Below, in pieces: positions 1 to 7,772 of a DNA stretch of 37,211 nucleotides. Source of the stretch: Grimontia indica (GTDB taxonomy: Bacteria; Pseudomonadota; Gammaproteobacteria; Enterobacterales; Vibrionaceae); NCBI RefSeq assembly GCF_000333895.2, contig NZ_ANFM02000028.1:1-37211 (forward strand). Reading direction: 5' to 3'. The position numbers and the translations under genes are program-made. The notes below the pieces were generated by a model. It did not search any database. It was not told the origin of the DNA and saw only the letters and a list, made by a program, of their open reading frames with translations. How positions within the stretch are numbered: position 1 is the stretch's first letter; every line of letters starts with the position of its first letter.

Positions 1-19
1 GAGCCGCTTGCCGTGTCGA

Positions 20-80
20 TGGGGCGCATTATAGGGAGGTCTCGAATTCTGGCAAGGGCTTTTTTAAACTTTTTTGTAGA
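20..80 (-). promoter_or_regulatory. Ribosomal RNA operon P1-type promoter with UP element
   Basis: Read on the minus strand, there is a -35 TTGCCA (50-55), a 16-base spacer and a perfect -10 TATAAT (28-33), followed by the GC-rich discriminator GCGCCCC and then GACACGG. The stretch CTCCCTATAATGCGCC closely resembles E. coli rrn P1. An A/T-rich UP-like element with two A tracts covers about 59-80. A GC-rich discriminator is the known mark of ppGpp/DksA-controlled rRNA promoters. Transcription would leave the window at base 1. E. coli also has an rrn operon next to clpB, which supports the call. The 16S gene itself is not visible. Confidence 0.82.
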
Positions 81-130
81 AAAGTCATCGTTTGAGTATC
101 TTTTGCGCGAAAGGCTTATTTCCACACATT

Positions 131-165
131 TTACCCACATCAAGCCCACAAAAAGCTGTGGGTAA
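131..165. repeat. Inverted pair of DnaA-box-like 9-mers
   Basis: TTACCCACA (131-139) and its exact reverse complement TGTGGGTAA (157-165) are separated by 17 bases. Each differs from the strong DnaA box TTATCCACA at one position. They lie about 110-145 bases upstream of the presumed rrn start. They could be weak DnaA sites or simply a hairpin; the sequence does not decide. Confidence 0.35.
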
Positions 166-204
166 CTTTTAAAATCGAGGGAAGCACCTGGATATAGATA
201 AAAG

Positions 205-230
205 AAAAGAGGCCTATTGGGCCTCTTTAT
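205..230 (-). terminator. Intrinsic terminator of clpB
   Basis: A 9-bp perfect stem AAAGAGGCC/GGCCTCTTT (206-214 and 220-228) with a 5-base loop lies just after the clpB stop. On the minus strand it is followed by a T-rich run (TTTTCTTTTATC). It separates clpB from the rrn promoter. Confidence 0.85.
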
Positions 231-253
231 GTTCTTACTCTTTAAGCCTGTCT

Positions 254-2827
254 TTATTGCACCGCTTTTATTTGCTCGTCTTCGACAATCAGTTTCACCG
301 GCAAGCCTGGTTTCACTTCTCCGCGAAGAATAGATTGTGCCAATGGGTTCTCGACACTTTGCTGAATGGCGCGCTTAAGTGGGCGAGCCCCATATACCGG
401 ATCAAATCCCGCATCCGCGATAAGCGTTAGTGCCTCGTCGGTGACTTCCAACTTCAGGTCACGCTCAGCCATACGTTTTGCCAAATGCGCAAGCTGGATA
501 CCGGCGATAGACTTGATGTGCTCCTGACCCAATGGATGGAAGACCACTGACTCATCGACTCGGTTAATGAACTCTGGGCGGAAATGTTTGCCCACCACAT
601 CCATCACCATGGCTTTGATGCCATTGTAATCCAGTTCACCAAAATGTTCCTGAATGCGATCAGAACCCAGATTGGAGGTCATGATCACCACAGCATTGCG
701 AAAATCAACGGTACGCCCCTGACCGTCTGTCAGACGGCCATCATCCAACACCTGTAGAAGAAGGTTGAAGACATCAGGGTGCGCCTTCTCTACTTCATCC
801 AATAGAATGACAGAATAAGGACGACGGCGAACGGCTTCTGTCAGATAACCGCCTTCTTCATATCCCACATAGCCAGGAGGTGCACCCACCAGCCTAGCCA
901 CTGAATGTTTCTCCATAAACTCTGACATGTCGATACGCACCATCGCGTCGCTGCTGTCAAAGAGAAACTCTGCCAGTGATTTACACAGTTCTGTTTTACC
1001 CACACCTGTTGGACCAAGGAACAGGAACGAGCCAATCGGGCGATTCGGGTCAGCAAGGCCGGCACGGCTGCGACGAATAGCGTTTGCCACCGAGGTGACT
1101 GCCTCTGATTGCCCAATCACCCGACCATGAAGCTCATCTTCCATCTGAAGTAGCTTTTCTTTCTCGCCTTCCAGCATCTTGGCGACAGGTATACCGGTTT
1201 GACGGGATAGTACTTCTGCAATCTCAGCGTCAGTCACTCGGTTTTTAAGCAAGGTCATTTCCTGCATTTCCGCCTGACTAGCCAGATCGAGCTGCTTTTC
1301 CAGTTCAGGAATACGGCCATACTGCAATTCAGACATGCGGTTAAGGTCACCTGCACGACGTGCAATGTCTAAATCCGTGCGTGCCTGCTCTAACGCACTC
1401 TTGATGTGTTGCGTTCCGGAAAGCGCTGCTTTCTCTGCATTCCACACTTCTTCCAGCTCAGCATAGTCACGCTCTTTCTCGTCAATTTCACTTTGCAGGG
1501 ATTCAAGACGCTTCTTACTTGCTTCGTCGTTTTCTTTAGCTAATGCCTGTTGCTCAATCTTGAGTTGGATTAAACGACGCTCTAATCGATCAAGCTGCTC
1601 CGGCTTGGAGTCTATTTGCATACGAATGCTCGACGCCGCTTCATCAATCAAATCGATGGCTTTATCCGGCAGCTGTCTGTCCGAGATATAGCGATGAGAG
1701 AGACTCGCAGCAGCAACGATCGCGGGGTCAGTAATTTCCACCGCATGGTGAAGCTCGTAACGCTCTTTAAGGCCACGCAAAATAGCGACGGTGTCTTCAA
1801 CCGTTGGTTCATCCACCAGCACTTTTTGGAAACGACGCTCAAGTGCCGCATCTTTTTCCACATACTGACGGTATTCATCTAATGTAGTGGCACCAACGCA
1901 ATGAAGTTCGCCACGCGCCAATGCAGGCTTAAGCATGTTGCCCGCATCCATCGCTCCTTCTGCTTTACCTGCACCCACCATAGTGTGGATTTCGTCGATA
2001 AAGAGAATGACGTTACCTTCTTCTTTCGCCAGTTCATTGAGAACTGACTTCAGGCGTTCTTCGAATTCACCACGATATTTCGCACCGGCAACGAGAGAAC
2101 CCATGTCGAGAGAAAGCACACGTTTGTTGCGAAGCCCTTCAGGTACCTCACCGTTGACGATACGCTGCGCCAGACCTTCAACAATGGCGGTTTTACCCAC
2201 GCCTGGTTCACCAATGATTACTGGGTTGTTCTTGGTACGGCGTTGTAGCACTTGCACGGTGCGGCGAATTTCTTCGTCACGGCCAATCACCGGGTCGAGC
2301 TTGCCCTGCTCGGCTTTTTCAGTCAGGTCAATGGTGAACTTTTCCAACGCCTGACGCGCTTCTTCCGCGTTAGGATCATTGATAGCCTGACCACCACGCA
2401 CTTTATCAATCGCGTCTTCCACTTTCTTGGTTGTCAGGCCAAGACTTCTGAGTAATTCACCCAAAGCACCTTTGTCTTCAACGGCAGCCAGAATAAAAAG
2501 CTCTGAGGAGATGTATTTGTCTTTACGCTTCTGGGACAGCTTGTCACACATATTGAAAAGCATACCCATGCTGTGCGAGAGCTGGACATCGCCGCCAGTG
2601 CCGGTCACTTTCGGTAGCTTGTCGAGCAGCTCACTCAGACTGGAGCGTAGTTGAGTCAGATCCACATTCAGGAGAGTCATCAGAGGACGGATGGTGCTGC
2701 TATCCTGATTGAGGAGAGACACCATCAAGTGCACGGGCTCGATATACTGATGATCGCGCCCTAAAGCCAGTGACTGAGCGTCAGAGATGGCTAATTGGAA
2801 TTTGCTGGTAAATCGGTCAAGGCGCAT
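254..2827 (-). CDS. clpB: ATP-dependent disaggregase ClpB
   Basis: Cytosolic Hsp100 AAA+ chaperone that, with DnaK/DnaJ/GrpE, pulls polypeptides out of heat-induced aggregates. The 857-residue length equals that of E. coli ClpB and the N-terminus [20 protein letters not shown] is nearly the same. Domains in order: Clp N domain (1-145), first AAA+ module with Walker A GEPGVGKT (206-213) and Walker B ILFIDEIH (274-281), the coiled-coil M domain characteristic of ClpB (about 400-525), and a second AAA+ module with Walker A GPTGVGKT (about 605-612). The ATG is preceded by a strong GGGGGGAG ribosome-binding site. pgeF lies 109 bp upstream and the gap carries a sigma-32 promoter, so clpB can be induced by heat apart from rluD-pgeF. 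Nothing is broken or missing. Confidence 0.98.
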   Translation of the reverse strand: MRLDRFTSKFQLAISDAQSLALGRDHQYIEPVHLMVSLLNQDSSTIRPLMTLLNVDLTQLRSSLSELLDKLPKVTGTGGDVQLSHSMGMLFNMCDKLSQKRKDKYISSELFILAAVEDKGALGELLRSLGLTTKKVEDAIDKVRGGQAINDPNAEEARQALEKFTIDLTEKAEQGKLDPVIGRDEEIRRTVQVLQRRTKNNPVIIGEPGVGKTAIVEGLAQRIVNGEVPEGLRNKRVLSLDMGSLVAGAKYRGEFEERLKSVLNELAKEEGNVILFIDEIHTMVGAGKAEGAMDAGNMLKPALARGELHCVGATTLDEYRQYVEKDAALERRFQKVLVDEPTVEDTVAILRGLKERYELHHAVEITDPAIVAAASLSHRYISDRQLPDKAIDLIDEAASSIRMQIDSKPEQLDRLERRLIQLKIEQQALAKENDEASKKRLESLQSEIDEKERDYAELEEVWNAEKAALSGTQHIKSALEQARTDLDIARRAGDLNRMSELQYGRIPELEKQLDLASQAEMQEMTLLKNRVTDAEIAEVLSRQTGIPVAKMLEGEKEKLLQMEDELHGRVIGQSEAVTSVANAIRRSRAGLADPNRPIGSFLFLGPTGVGKTELCKSLAEFLFDSSDAMVRIDMSEFMEKHSVARLVGAPPGYVGYEEGGYLTEAVRRRPYSVILLDEVEKAHPDVFNLLLQVLDDGRLTDGQGRTVDFRNAVVIMTSNLGSDRIQEHFGELDYNGIKAMVMDVVGKHFRPEFINRVDESVVFHPLGQEHIKSIAGIQLAHLAKRMAERDLKLEVTDEALTLIADAGFDPVYGARPLKRAIQQSVENPLAQSILRGEVKPGLPVKLIVEDEQIKAVQ

Positions 2828-2879
2828 AGCCTCCCCCCTTTAATAATTTCGATAATAGCTTTGATGTTGCTTAACGAAA

Positions 2880-2908
2880 AAATGGGAGCGGCGGCGGCTG
2901 ATTTCAAG
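2880..2908 (-). promoter_or_regulatory. Sigma-32 (RpoH) heat-shock promoter for clpB
   Basis: On the minus strand, CTTGAAA (2902-2908), 14 bases, then TCCCATTT (2880-2887). This matches the RpoH consensus CTTGAAA/CCCCATNT at every position but one. It lies about 50 bases before the clpB start codon and after the pgeF stop, as in E. coli. Confidence 0.85.
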
Positions 2909-2936
2909 TTGAGTGGCGAAATTTTTGTCGATTTGG

Positions 2937-3674
2937 TTAATCGCGTTCTGTACCGATCCAGATACAGCTGGCCTGACGGCCTGTACGATTTTCTCTACGG
3001 TAGGAGAAGAAGGTTTCCGGAGCAGAGACTGTGCAGTGTTCTCCGCCATAAATCTGGGTCACACCTGCGGCTTGAAGTCGCTGCCTTGCCAAGAGGTAGA
3101 TATCTGCCAACCAACGATCGTTGTGTGGCTTAAACGCTTTTTCGGCGGCTACATCGTGCGCCATAAACTGATCGCGCACTTCGCTACCCACTTCAAAAGC
3201 GTCAGAGCCGATGGCAGGGCCAAGCCATGCCATCACTTTACTTGGCTCATCAAACTTACTGAGCGTTTGTTCCAACACACCGTTGACCAAACCGCGCCAG
3301 CCAGCATGTGCCGCCCCCACCTGTGTCCCCTCTTCATTACAGAAAAGCACAGGAAGACAATCGGCAGTCATCACCACACACACCTGCCCTTGAGCTCCCG
3401 TAAAGGCGGCATCGGCATCCGGCACCTCATCAACGGCCAAAGGCAAAGTCACGACTTCTGTACCATGAACTTGATTCAACCAGGCTGGAGATGTCGGCAT
3501 CGACATCACTTCTGCCAGTGTTTGGCGGTTTTTCACCACGAAATCACTGTCATCGCCCACGTGATCGCCTAAGTTCAGGCTATCAAAAGGAACAGGGCTG
3601 ACACCACCTTGGCGGGTGGTGCTCACAGCTTTAATCCTTGAAGGCGCGGGCCAGTCTGGCGTGATCCAATCCAT
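2937..3674 (-). CDS. pgeF: Peptidoglycan editing factor PgeF (YfiH family)
   Basis: YfiH/LACC1-family enzyme of 245 residues, the usual length. In E. coli the family member removes wrongly incorporated L-Ser from peptidoglycan precursors; relatives have purine-nucleoside and polyphenol oxidase activities. The metal-site signatures are visible: NQVHGTEV around residue 70, MTADCLPVLF around 105 and AAHAGWRGL around 122, supplying the His/Cys/His ligands. The ATG starts two bases after the rluD TGA, so the two are translationally coupled; clpB follows. The protein is cytosolic with no signal peptide. The family is secure; the exact substrate here is taken from E. coli. Confidence 0.93.
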   Translation of the reverse strand: MDWITPDWPAPSRIKAVSTTRQGGVSPVPFDSLNLGDHVGDDSDFVVKNRQTLAEVMSMPTSPAWLNQVHGTEVVTLPLAVDEVPDADAAFTGAQGQVCVVMTADCLPVLFCNEEGTQVGAAHAGWRGLVNGVLEQTLSKFDEPSKVMAWLGPAIGSDAFEVGSEVRDQFMAHDVAAEKAFKPHNDRWLADIYLLARQRLQAAGVTQIYGGEHCTVSAPETFFSYRRENRTGRQASCIWIGTERD

Positions 3675-3676
3675 GA

Positions 3677-4654
3677 TCAGTAGTCCTCGTCTCCGTGCTC
3701 TAAGGTGTCTGCACGCAGTACTTCAGTCAGTTTCACCATGTCATCTGGGATTGGTGCGTGCCATTCCATCATTTCTTTGGTGGTAGGGTGTTCAATACGC
3801 AGCATAACAGCATGAAGTGCCTGACGGTCAAACTGACGCAATGTCTGGATCAGCTCATCACCCGCATTGCGTGGCGGACGTGGACGACCACCATAAAGCT
3901 GGTCACCTACCAGAGGGTGGTTCAGATATGCCATGTGAACACGGATCTGGTGCGTACGGCCGGTTTCCAGACGAAGACGCAGACGGGTGTGCGCGCGGAA
4001 GTGCTCAACCACACGGTAATGCGTAATTGCTGGTTTACCCAGCTCCTGAACAGCCATGTGTGTGCGCTTGGTAGAGTGACGGCCGATTGGCTTTTCAATC
4101 ATACCACCGCCTGTCATGTTACCCAGTGCAATCGCTTCGTACTCACGGGTGAACTTCTTACGCTTTTGCAGTGCGCGAACCAAACGTGTTTGGGTCGGGA
4201 TATTTTTCGCTACCACCATCAAGCCGGTGGTGTCTTTATCCAGACGGTGCACGATACCCGCACGCGGTACTTCAGCGATATCAGGGTAATGGAAAAGCAG
4301 ACCGTTCAATACGGTACCGTCAGGGCAACCGGCACCAGGGTGTACCACTAAATCACGCGGTTTATTAATAACGATAATATCGTCATCTTCATAAACGATG
4401 TTCAGTGGAATGTCCTGCGCTTCCCAACGCTGTTCATCTTCGATTTCTGCCTGAACGACGATGGCTTCACCACCCATCATTTTCAAACGTGGTTTGTTGA
4501 CGATCTCACCATCGACGCTTACTTTGTCGGCCAGAATCCATTCTTTGATGCGTGATCGGGAATAATCCGGAAACAACTCTGCCAATGCCTGATCCAGACG
4601 CTGACCCAGTTGATTCTCATTTACTGTGCTGTTTAACTCTAACTGCTGTGCCAT
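3677..4654 (-). CDS. rluD: 23S rRNA pseudouridine synthase RluD
   Basis: Isomerises uridines 1911, 1915 and 1917 in helix 69 of 23S rRNA, a step important for subunit joining and termination. The protein has 325 residues (E. coli 326): an S4-like RNA-binding domain (about 18-80) and the RluA-type catalytic domain with the signature HRLDKDTTG, in which Asp139 is the catalytic aspartate. The frame is open for 23 more codons upstream (to 4723), but that extension runs through a palindromic intergenic repeat and has no family counterpart. The start at MAQQLELNSTVNENQLGQRL matches E. coli MAQRVQLTATVSENQLGQRL. pgeF follows directly. bamD is divergent, the same arrangement as in E. coli. Confidence 0.96.
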   Translation of the reverse strand: MAQQLELNSTVNENQLGQRLDQALAELFPDYSRSRIKEWILADKVSVDGEIVNKPRLKMMGGEAIVVQAEIEDEQRWEAQDIPLNIVYEDDDIIVINKPRDLVVHPGAGCPDGTVLNGLLFHYPDIAEVPRAGIVHRLDKDTTGLMVVAKNIPTQTRLVRALQKRKKFTREYEAIALGNMTGGGMIEKPIGRHSTKRTHMAVQELGKPAITHYRVVEHFRAHTRLRLRLETGRTHQIRVHMAYLNHPLVGDQLYGGRPRPPRNAGDELIQTLRQFDRQALHAVMLRIEHPTTKEMMEWHAPIPDDMVKLTEVLRADTLEHGDEDY

Positions 4655-4681
4655 AACGAACTTTTTGATTCTCAATGAGAC

Positions 4682-4741
4682 TAATACCAAGTGGTATTGA
4701 TGTAAGCCCTCGGGCTCAGTCACGTTTACCAGTTGGTATTA
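4682..4741. repeat. 60-bp palindromic element between rluD and bamD
   Basis: TAATACCAAGTGGTA (4682-4696) and TACCAGTTGGTATTA (4727-4741) form 15-base terminal inverted repeats with one mismatch. An inner hairpin AGCCCTCGGGCT sits between them (about 4703-4714). The left arm is itself a palindrome (AATACCA-AG-TGGTATT). The outer TAATACCAA is shared with the ends of the MITE at 7814-7980, which suggests a related miniature element. TTGGTA in the right arm (4733-4738) lies 18 bases before TAGAAT (4757-4762) and could serve as the bamD -35; this is inference. Confidence 0.65.
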
Positions 4742-4850
4742 TATCTGGTCGATGGGTAGAATAGCCCACAATCGCGCCATTGTAGCTTTTTGCGGCTGTC
4801 TCCGTAATGGCAAAGGCTGAAAATATTCTTTCAAGGAAGCAACTGTAGTA

Positions 4851-5582
4851 ATGAAACGCCTTACTTTATCCTCTTTACTTGCTATTTCCCTGCTGGCTGG
4901 ATGTTCAAGCACGGAAGAAGTTGTCCCTGATATTCCGCCTTCTGAGCTGTATCAGGAAGCGCAGGTTTCCCTTAATGAAGGCAGTTGGAACACCGCAATC
5001 CAAAAGCTTGAAGCCCTGGACTCACGCTACCCGTTTGGTGCTTACTCAGAGCAGGTTCAACTGGATCTGATTTACGCTTACTACAAGAATGACGATTTGG
5101 CCTTAGGTGAAGCCACCATTGACCGATTCATGCGCATGAATCCGGGTCACCCTGAGATGGATTGGGTACTCTACATGCGCGGCCTGACCAACATGGCGCA
5201 GGACAGAAGCTTCATCCACGATATGCTGAATATGGATCGTGAAGACCGCGACCCTGAGCCAGTGCGCCGTGCGTTCGTAGACTTCCGCCGACTGCTGGAT
5301 CGATACCCAGACAGTGATTACGCCGCTGATGCAGCAAAACGCCTTGTCGCGCTGAAAAACCGTCTGGCAGATTACGAACTGGCCACTGCCGATTTCTATG
5401 TTCGCCGTGAAGCTTGGGTTGCTGTGATCAACCGTTGTCAGCAAATCCAGCGTGATTTCCCTGACACGGATGCCGCGAAGAAATCTCTTCCGTTGATGCT
5501 TAAAGCCTATGAAGAGCTGAAGCTGGAAGAGCCTGCCCAGCGGACCCGCGAGTTAATGAAACTGAATGGTGTGGATGCCTGA
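4851..5582 (+). CDS. bamD: Outer membrane assembly lipoprotein BamD
   Basis: Essential lipoprotein of the BAM complex, which folds beta-barrel proteins into the outer membrane. The protein has 243 residues, as in the family. It has a lipoprotein signal with lipobox LLAGC (Cys18, lipidated) and Ser at +2, so Lol export to the outer membrane is expected. The mature part is made of tetratricopeptide-like helices; repeats such as YQEAQVSLNEGSWNTAI, a TPR-like helix pair, are visible. The ribosome-binding site AAGGAAG lies 11 bases before the ATG. The gene is monocistronic, with divergent rluD upstream and a terminator just downstream. Confidence 0.96.
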   Translation: MKRLTLSSLLAISLLAGCSSTEEVVPDIPPSELYQEAQVSLNEGSWNTAIQKLEALDSRYPFGAYSEQVQLDLIYAYYKNDDLALGEATIDRFMRMNPGHPEMDWVLYMRGLTNMAQDRSFIHDMLNMDREDRDPEPVRRAFVDFRRLLDRYPDSDYAADAAKRLVALKNRLADYELATADFYVRREAWVAVINRCQQIQRDFPDTDAAKKSLPLMLKAYEELKLEEPAQRTRELMKLNGVDA

Positions 5583-5604
5583 TAGCATCCTTCAAACAGA
5601 AAAG

Positions 5605-5634
5605 AAAAAAGCAGCCTGATGGCTGCTTTTTGTT
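5605..5634 (+). terminator. Intrinsic terminator of bamD
   Basis: Stem GCAGCC/GGCTGC (5611-5616 and 5621-5626), extended by flanking A and T runs, with loop TGAT and a TTTTTGTTT tail. It lies 22 bases after the bamD stop. Confidence 0.9.
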
Positions 5635-5860
5635 TATTTGGGTGTGAGATTGTTTGTCCGGGCGAAATAGTGAACTGCTGCATTCTTCGCCAAAGCCTTC
5701 TTTAGCACGAACAAAGTCCCTAACGTTCAGTGTTCGTTAGCGACCTTAACCTCTTCATCTTGCACCACTTCTTTTGCCCGATTCAAGCACTTTCCGGACT
5801 TTTTAAACCGAAGTTAAACACAGGATCACAAATCCCCTGACCAATAAAATTTCGCGACAC
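5635..5860. other. Long gene-free region before raiA, with one inverted repeat
   Basis: No coding region is supported here. The only structure seen is an inverted repeat at 5716-5744: GTCcCTAACG, a 9-base spacer and CGTTAGcGAC, ten-base arms with one mismatch. It has no T run and no recognised factor. It may be a hairpin in an unannotated transcript or a remnant of a repeat. The rest looks like ordinary intergenic DNA. Confidence 0.45.
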
Positions 5861-5863
5861 AAA

Positions 5864-5905
5864 AGTGATTTAGATCACGTTATTTCCTCTCCAGAAACGT
5901 AATCT
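5864..5905 (+). promoter_or_regulatory. CRP-dependent (class II spacing) promoter of raiA
   Basis: AGTGA-TTTAGA-TCACG (5864-5879) fits the CRP consensus TGTGA-N6-TCACA with one change in each half, and its flanks are A/T rich. A -10-like TAATCT (5900-5905) follows and puts the start near 5912-5913. The CRP site is then centred at about -41, the class II activator position. No good -35 is present, as expected for CRP activation. This would link ribosome hibernation to cAMP. Confidence 0.68.
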
Positions 5906-5947
5906 GAAAGTGAGCCCAGCAAAGGGCAAGCAAAAGAGGAAACATCT

Positions 5948-6289
5948 ATGAGAGTAGAAATTACTGGTAAAAACATCGACATCACTCCTGCCATTCGCGA
6001 TCGCATTACGTCTCGTTTTGAAAAGCTAGAGAAATGGCAAGTCGCTCTCATTAACCCTCATGCTGTCATCAGTGAAGAACCAGGTAACAAATTCAAAGTA
6101 GAAGCTGGCGTATCTATGCCAGGTGCAAAATTGATTGCCTCCGCTGAGCATGAAGATATGTATGCCGCCATCAATGAAGTGGGCCAGAAACTGGAGAAAC
6201 AGCTAAACAAACAAGCTCACAAAGGCGAAGCACGCCGCGCAAGCCATGCAGGTGTGGAAGTACCGGAAGAAGAATCTGAAGCTATCTAA
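5948..6289 (+). CDS. raiA: Ribosome-associated inhibitor RaiA (YfiA)
   Basis: Stationary-phase or cold-shock factor that binds the 30S decoding region and keeps idle 70S ribosomes as inactive monomers. At 113 residues it has exactly the E. coli RaiA length. The fold-defining ITPAIRDRI and the basic stretch KQLNKQAHKGEARRA are conserved. The acidic C-terminal tail (VPEEESEAI) is what separates RaiA from the shorter Hpf, so RaiA is preferred although many vibrio annotations use hpf. The ATG has a good AGAGGAAA ribosome-binding site. The gene lies between bamD and pheA as in E. coli, alone between its promoter and a hairpin. Confidence 0.93.
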   Translation: MRVEITGKNIDITPAIRDRITSRFEKLEKWQVALINPHAVISEEPGNKFKVEAGVSMPGAKLIASAEHEDMYAAINEVGQKLEKQLNKQAHKGEARRASHAGVEVPEEESEAI

Positions 6290-6311
6290 TCTATCCAGAG
6301 GATTAAACCAG

Positions 6312-6342
6312 TCAGCCCCGCCAAGTGCGGGGCTGATTCGTC
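6312..6342 (+). terminator. Terminator after raiA
   Basis: A 10-bp perfect GC-rich stem TCAGCCCCGC/GCGGGGCTGA (6312-6321 and 6327-6336) with a 5-base loop. It is followed by a weak, interrupted T tract (TTCGTCTT) that overlaps the start of the pheL promoter. Confidence 0.7.
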
Positions 6343-6371
6343 TTGACATGACAACGCCGTCCCAATATGGT
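6343..6371 (+). promoter_or_regulatory. Promoter of the pheL-pheA operon
   Basis: A perfect -35 TTGACA (6343-6348), a 17-base spacer and a -10 TATGGT (6366-6371). The predicted start is about 30 bases before the pheL ATG. It directly follows the raiA terminator stem. Confidence 0.8.
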
Positions 6372-6405
6372 TGAACAATAATTGAACCAACAAGATAAAG
6401 TATCG

Positions 6406-6453
6406 ATGTCGCAAACCACTTCGTTTTTCTTTCGCTTCTTTTTCCGCTTCTGA
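6406..6453 (+). CDS. pheL: Phenylalanine leader peptide PheL
   Basis: Fifteen codons encode MSQTTSFFFRFFFRF and end in TGA. Seven of the last nine residues are Phe, split by Arg into groups of three, three and one. In the enteric pheA attenuator, ribosome stalling at Phe codons when charged tRNA-Phe is scarce lets the antiterminator form. Here the peptide lies between a strong promoter and a terminator before pheA, the same layout as E. coli pheL (which encodes a different Phe-rich 15-mer). The ribosome-binding site is weak (GATAAAG). The sequence pattern and location make chance unlikely. Confidence 0.9.
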   Translation: MSQTTSFFFRFFFRF

Positions 6454-6497
6454 AGAGGTGGGGCGTAAGGGCGAGCATCGATAACGACAGATTCCCG

Positions 6498-6530
6498 AAG
6501 GCCTCCCTCAGAAAGGGAGGCTTTTTTGTT
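6498..6530 (+). terminator. pheA attenuator terminator
   Basis: An 8-bp stem GCCTCCCT/AGGGAGGC (6501-6508 and 6514-6521), loop CAGAA and six T residues (6522-6527), ending 34 bases before the pheA start codon. GAGGTGGG (6454-6461) just after the pheL stop can pair imperfectly with CCTCCCTC, so a competing antiterminator is plausible; this pairing was done by eye. Confidence 0.88.
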
Positions 6531-6561
6531 TTGGGCGCTGAATAATGAGTAGGAACAAGGA

Positions 6562-7734
6562 ATGAGTAAACCAACATTGTCACTTGATGAAATACGGGTG
6601 AATGTCAGCCGTATCGATCAAGAGCTGCTGTCACTGCTGGCAGAACGACGTAAGCTGAGTCTTGAAGTCGCTAAAAGCAAAATCCAAACCCAAAAGCCCG
6701 TCCGTGATGTTGAACGTGAGCAGGCGCTGCTTGAGAAGCTGGTTGCCAATGGGAAATCCCACGAGTTGGACCCACAGTACGTCACCAAAATTTTCCACAC
6801 CATTATTGAAGACTCTGTGCTTTACCAACAGGCATTCCTGCAACGCCTAGCCAACCCAGACAATGAACAACCGCTTGCCCGCGTTTCTTTCCTTGGTGGC
6901 AAAGGCTCCTACTCCAATCTGGCAACCCGCAACTTTTTTGCACGTAAACATACCAAGCTCGCGGAGATCCAGTGTTCAAGCTTTAAAGAAGTGCTGGAAA
7001 TGGTGGAAACCGGCAATGCCGATTACGGCGTACTGCCGATTGAAAACACCAGCTCAGGTTCGATTAATGATGTTTACGACCAACTTCAGCACACCCGCTT
7101 GTCTATCGTCGGAGAGATCACCCAGCCGATTGAACATTGTCTGCTGACGGCTGTAGACACGCAGATTGACCAAATCGAAGTACTTTATTCGCATCCGCAG
7201 CCGCATCAACAATGCAGTGAGTTCGTGCGATCTCTGGGCAGCGGTATTAAGCAAGAGTATTGCTCAAGCACCGCGGAGGCGATGAAAGAAGTCGCAGCCA
7301 TGGCCCAACCAAATGTGGCTGCGATTGGTAATGCGGCAAGCGGTGAACTTTATGGTCTGAAACCGCTGAAGTTCGGCATCGCCAATCAGCAGGAAAACCA
7401 CACCCGCTTTATCGTCGTCGCACGTAAGCCTGTAGAAGTCACTGCGCTGATCCCAGCCAAAACCACCTTTATCATGTCTACCGGACAATCTGCCGGCTCC
7501 CTGGTGGAGTGTCTGCTGGTGCTGCGCAATCACGGCATCAACATGACCAAACTGGAGTCACGTCCTGTGCTTGGCAACCCATGGGAAGAGATGTTCTATG
7601 TGGATGTAGAAGGCAATATGCGTACGGATGTGATGAAAGAAGCATTGGAAGAGCTCACCAAGATCACCCGCTACATTAAAGTGCTGGGTTCTTACCCGAT
7701 TGAGAACGTTGCTCCAACAGAAATCGACGTTTAA
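6562..7734 (+). CDS. pheA: Bifunctional chorismate mutase/prephenate dehydratase
   Basis: Converts chorismate to prephenate and then to phenylpyruvate, the committed branch to phenylalanine. The 390-residue protein has an AroQ-type chorismate mutase domain (1-90; LDEIRVNVSRIDQELLSLLA), a prephenate dehydratase domain (about 105-285; ends in the TRF motif of NHTRFIVVAR) and a C-terminal ACT domain (about 300-380) with the Phe-binding ESRP motif. The other ACT motif, usually GALV, is GSLV here. Feedback inhibition by Phe is therefore expected, in addition to the transcriptional attenuation upstream. The ribosome-binding site AAGGA is close to the ATG. The gene faces tyrA across a terminator and a repeat. 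Confidence 0.97.
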   Translation: MSKPTLSLDEIRVNVSRIDQELLSLLAERRKLSLEVAKSKIQTQKPVRDVEREQALLEKLVANGKSHELDPQYVTKIFHTIIEDSVLYQQAFLQRLANPDNEQPLARVSFLGGKGSYSNLATRNFFARKHTKLAEIQCSSFKEVLEMVETGNADYGVLPIENTSSGSINDVYDQLQHTRLSIVGEITQPIEHCLLTAVDTQIDQIEVLYSHPQPHQQCSEFVRSLGSGIKQEYCSSTAEAMKEVAAMAQPNVAAIGNAASGELYGLKPLKFGIANQQENHTRFIVVARKPVEVTALIPAKTTFIMSTGQSAGSLVECLLVLRNHGINMTKLESRPVLGNPWEEMFYVDVEGNMRTDVMKEALEELTKITRYIKVLGSYPIENVAPTEIDV

Positions 7735-7772
7735 CGAATCTCAATGCTAGAGTCTGTTGACCCTAGAAACAG

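Noticed and set aside
2913-3572. 219-codon open frame on the plus strand opposite pgeF
   Set aside because: It lies wholly antisense to a clear pgeF gene, and its translation is rich in His, Cys and Arg with no family resemblance.
4655-4723. N-terminal extension of rluD
   Set aside because: It runs through the palindromic repeat and has no match to RluD N-termini; the internal ATG matches the family.
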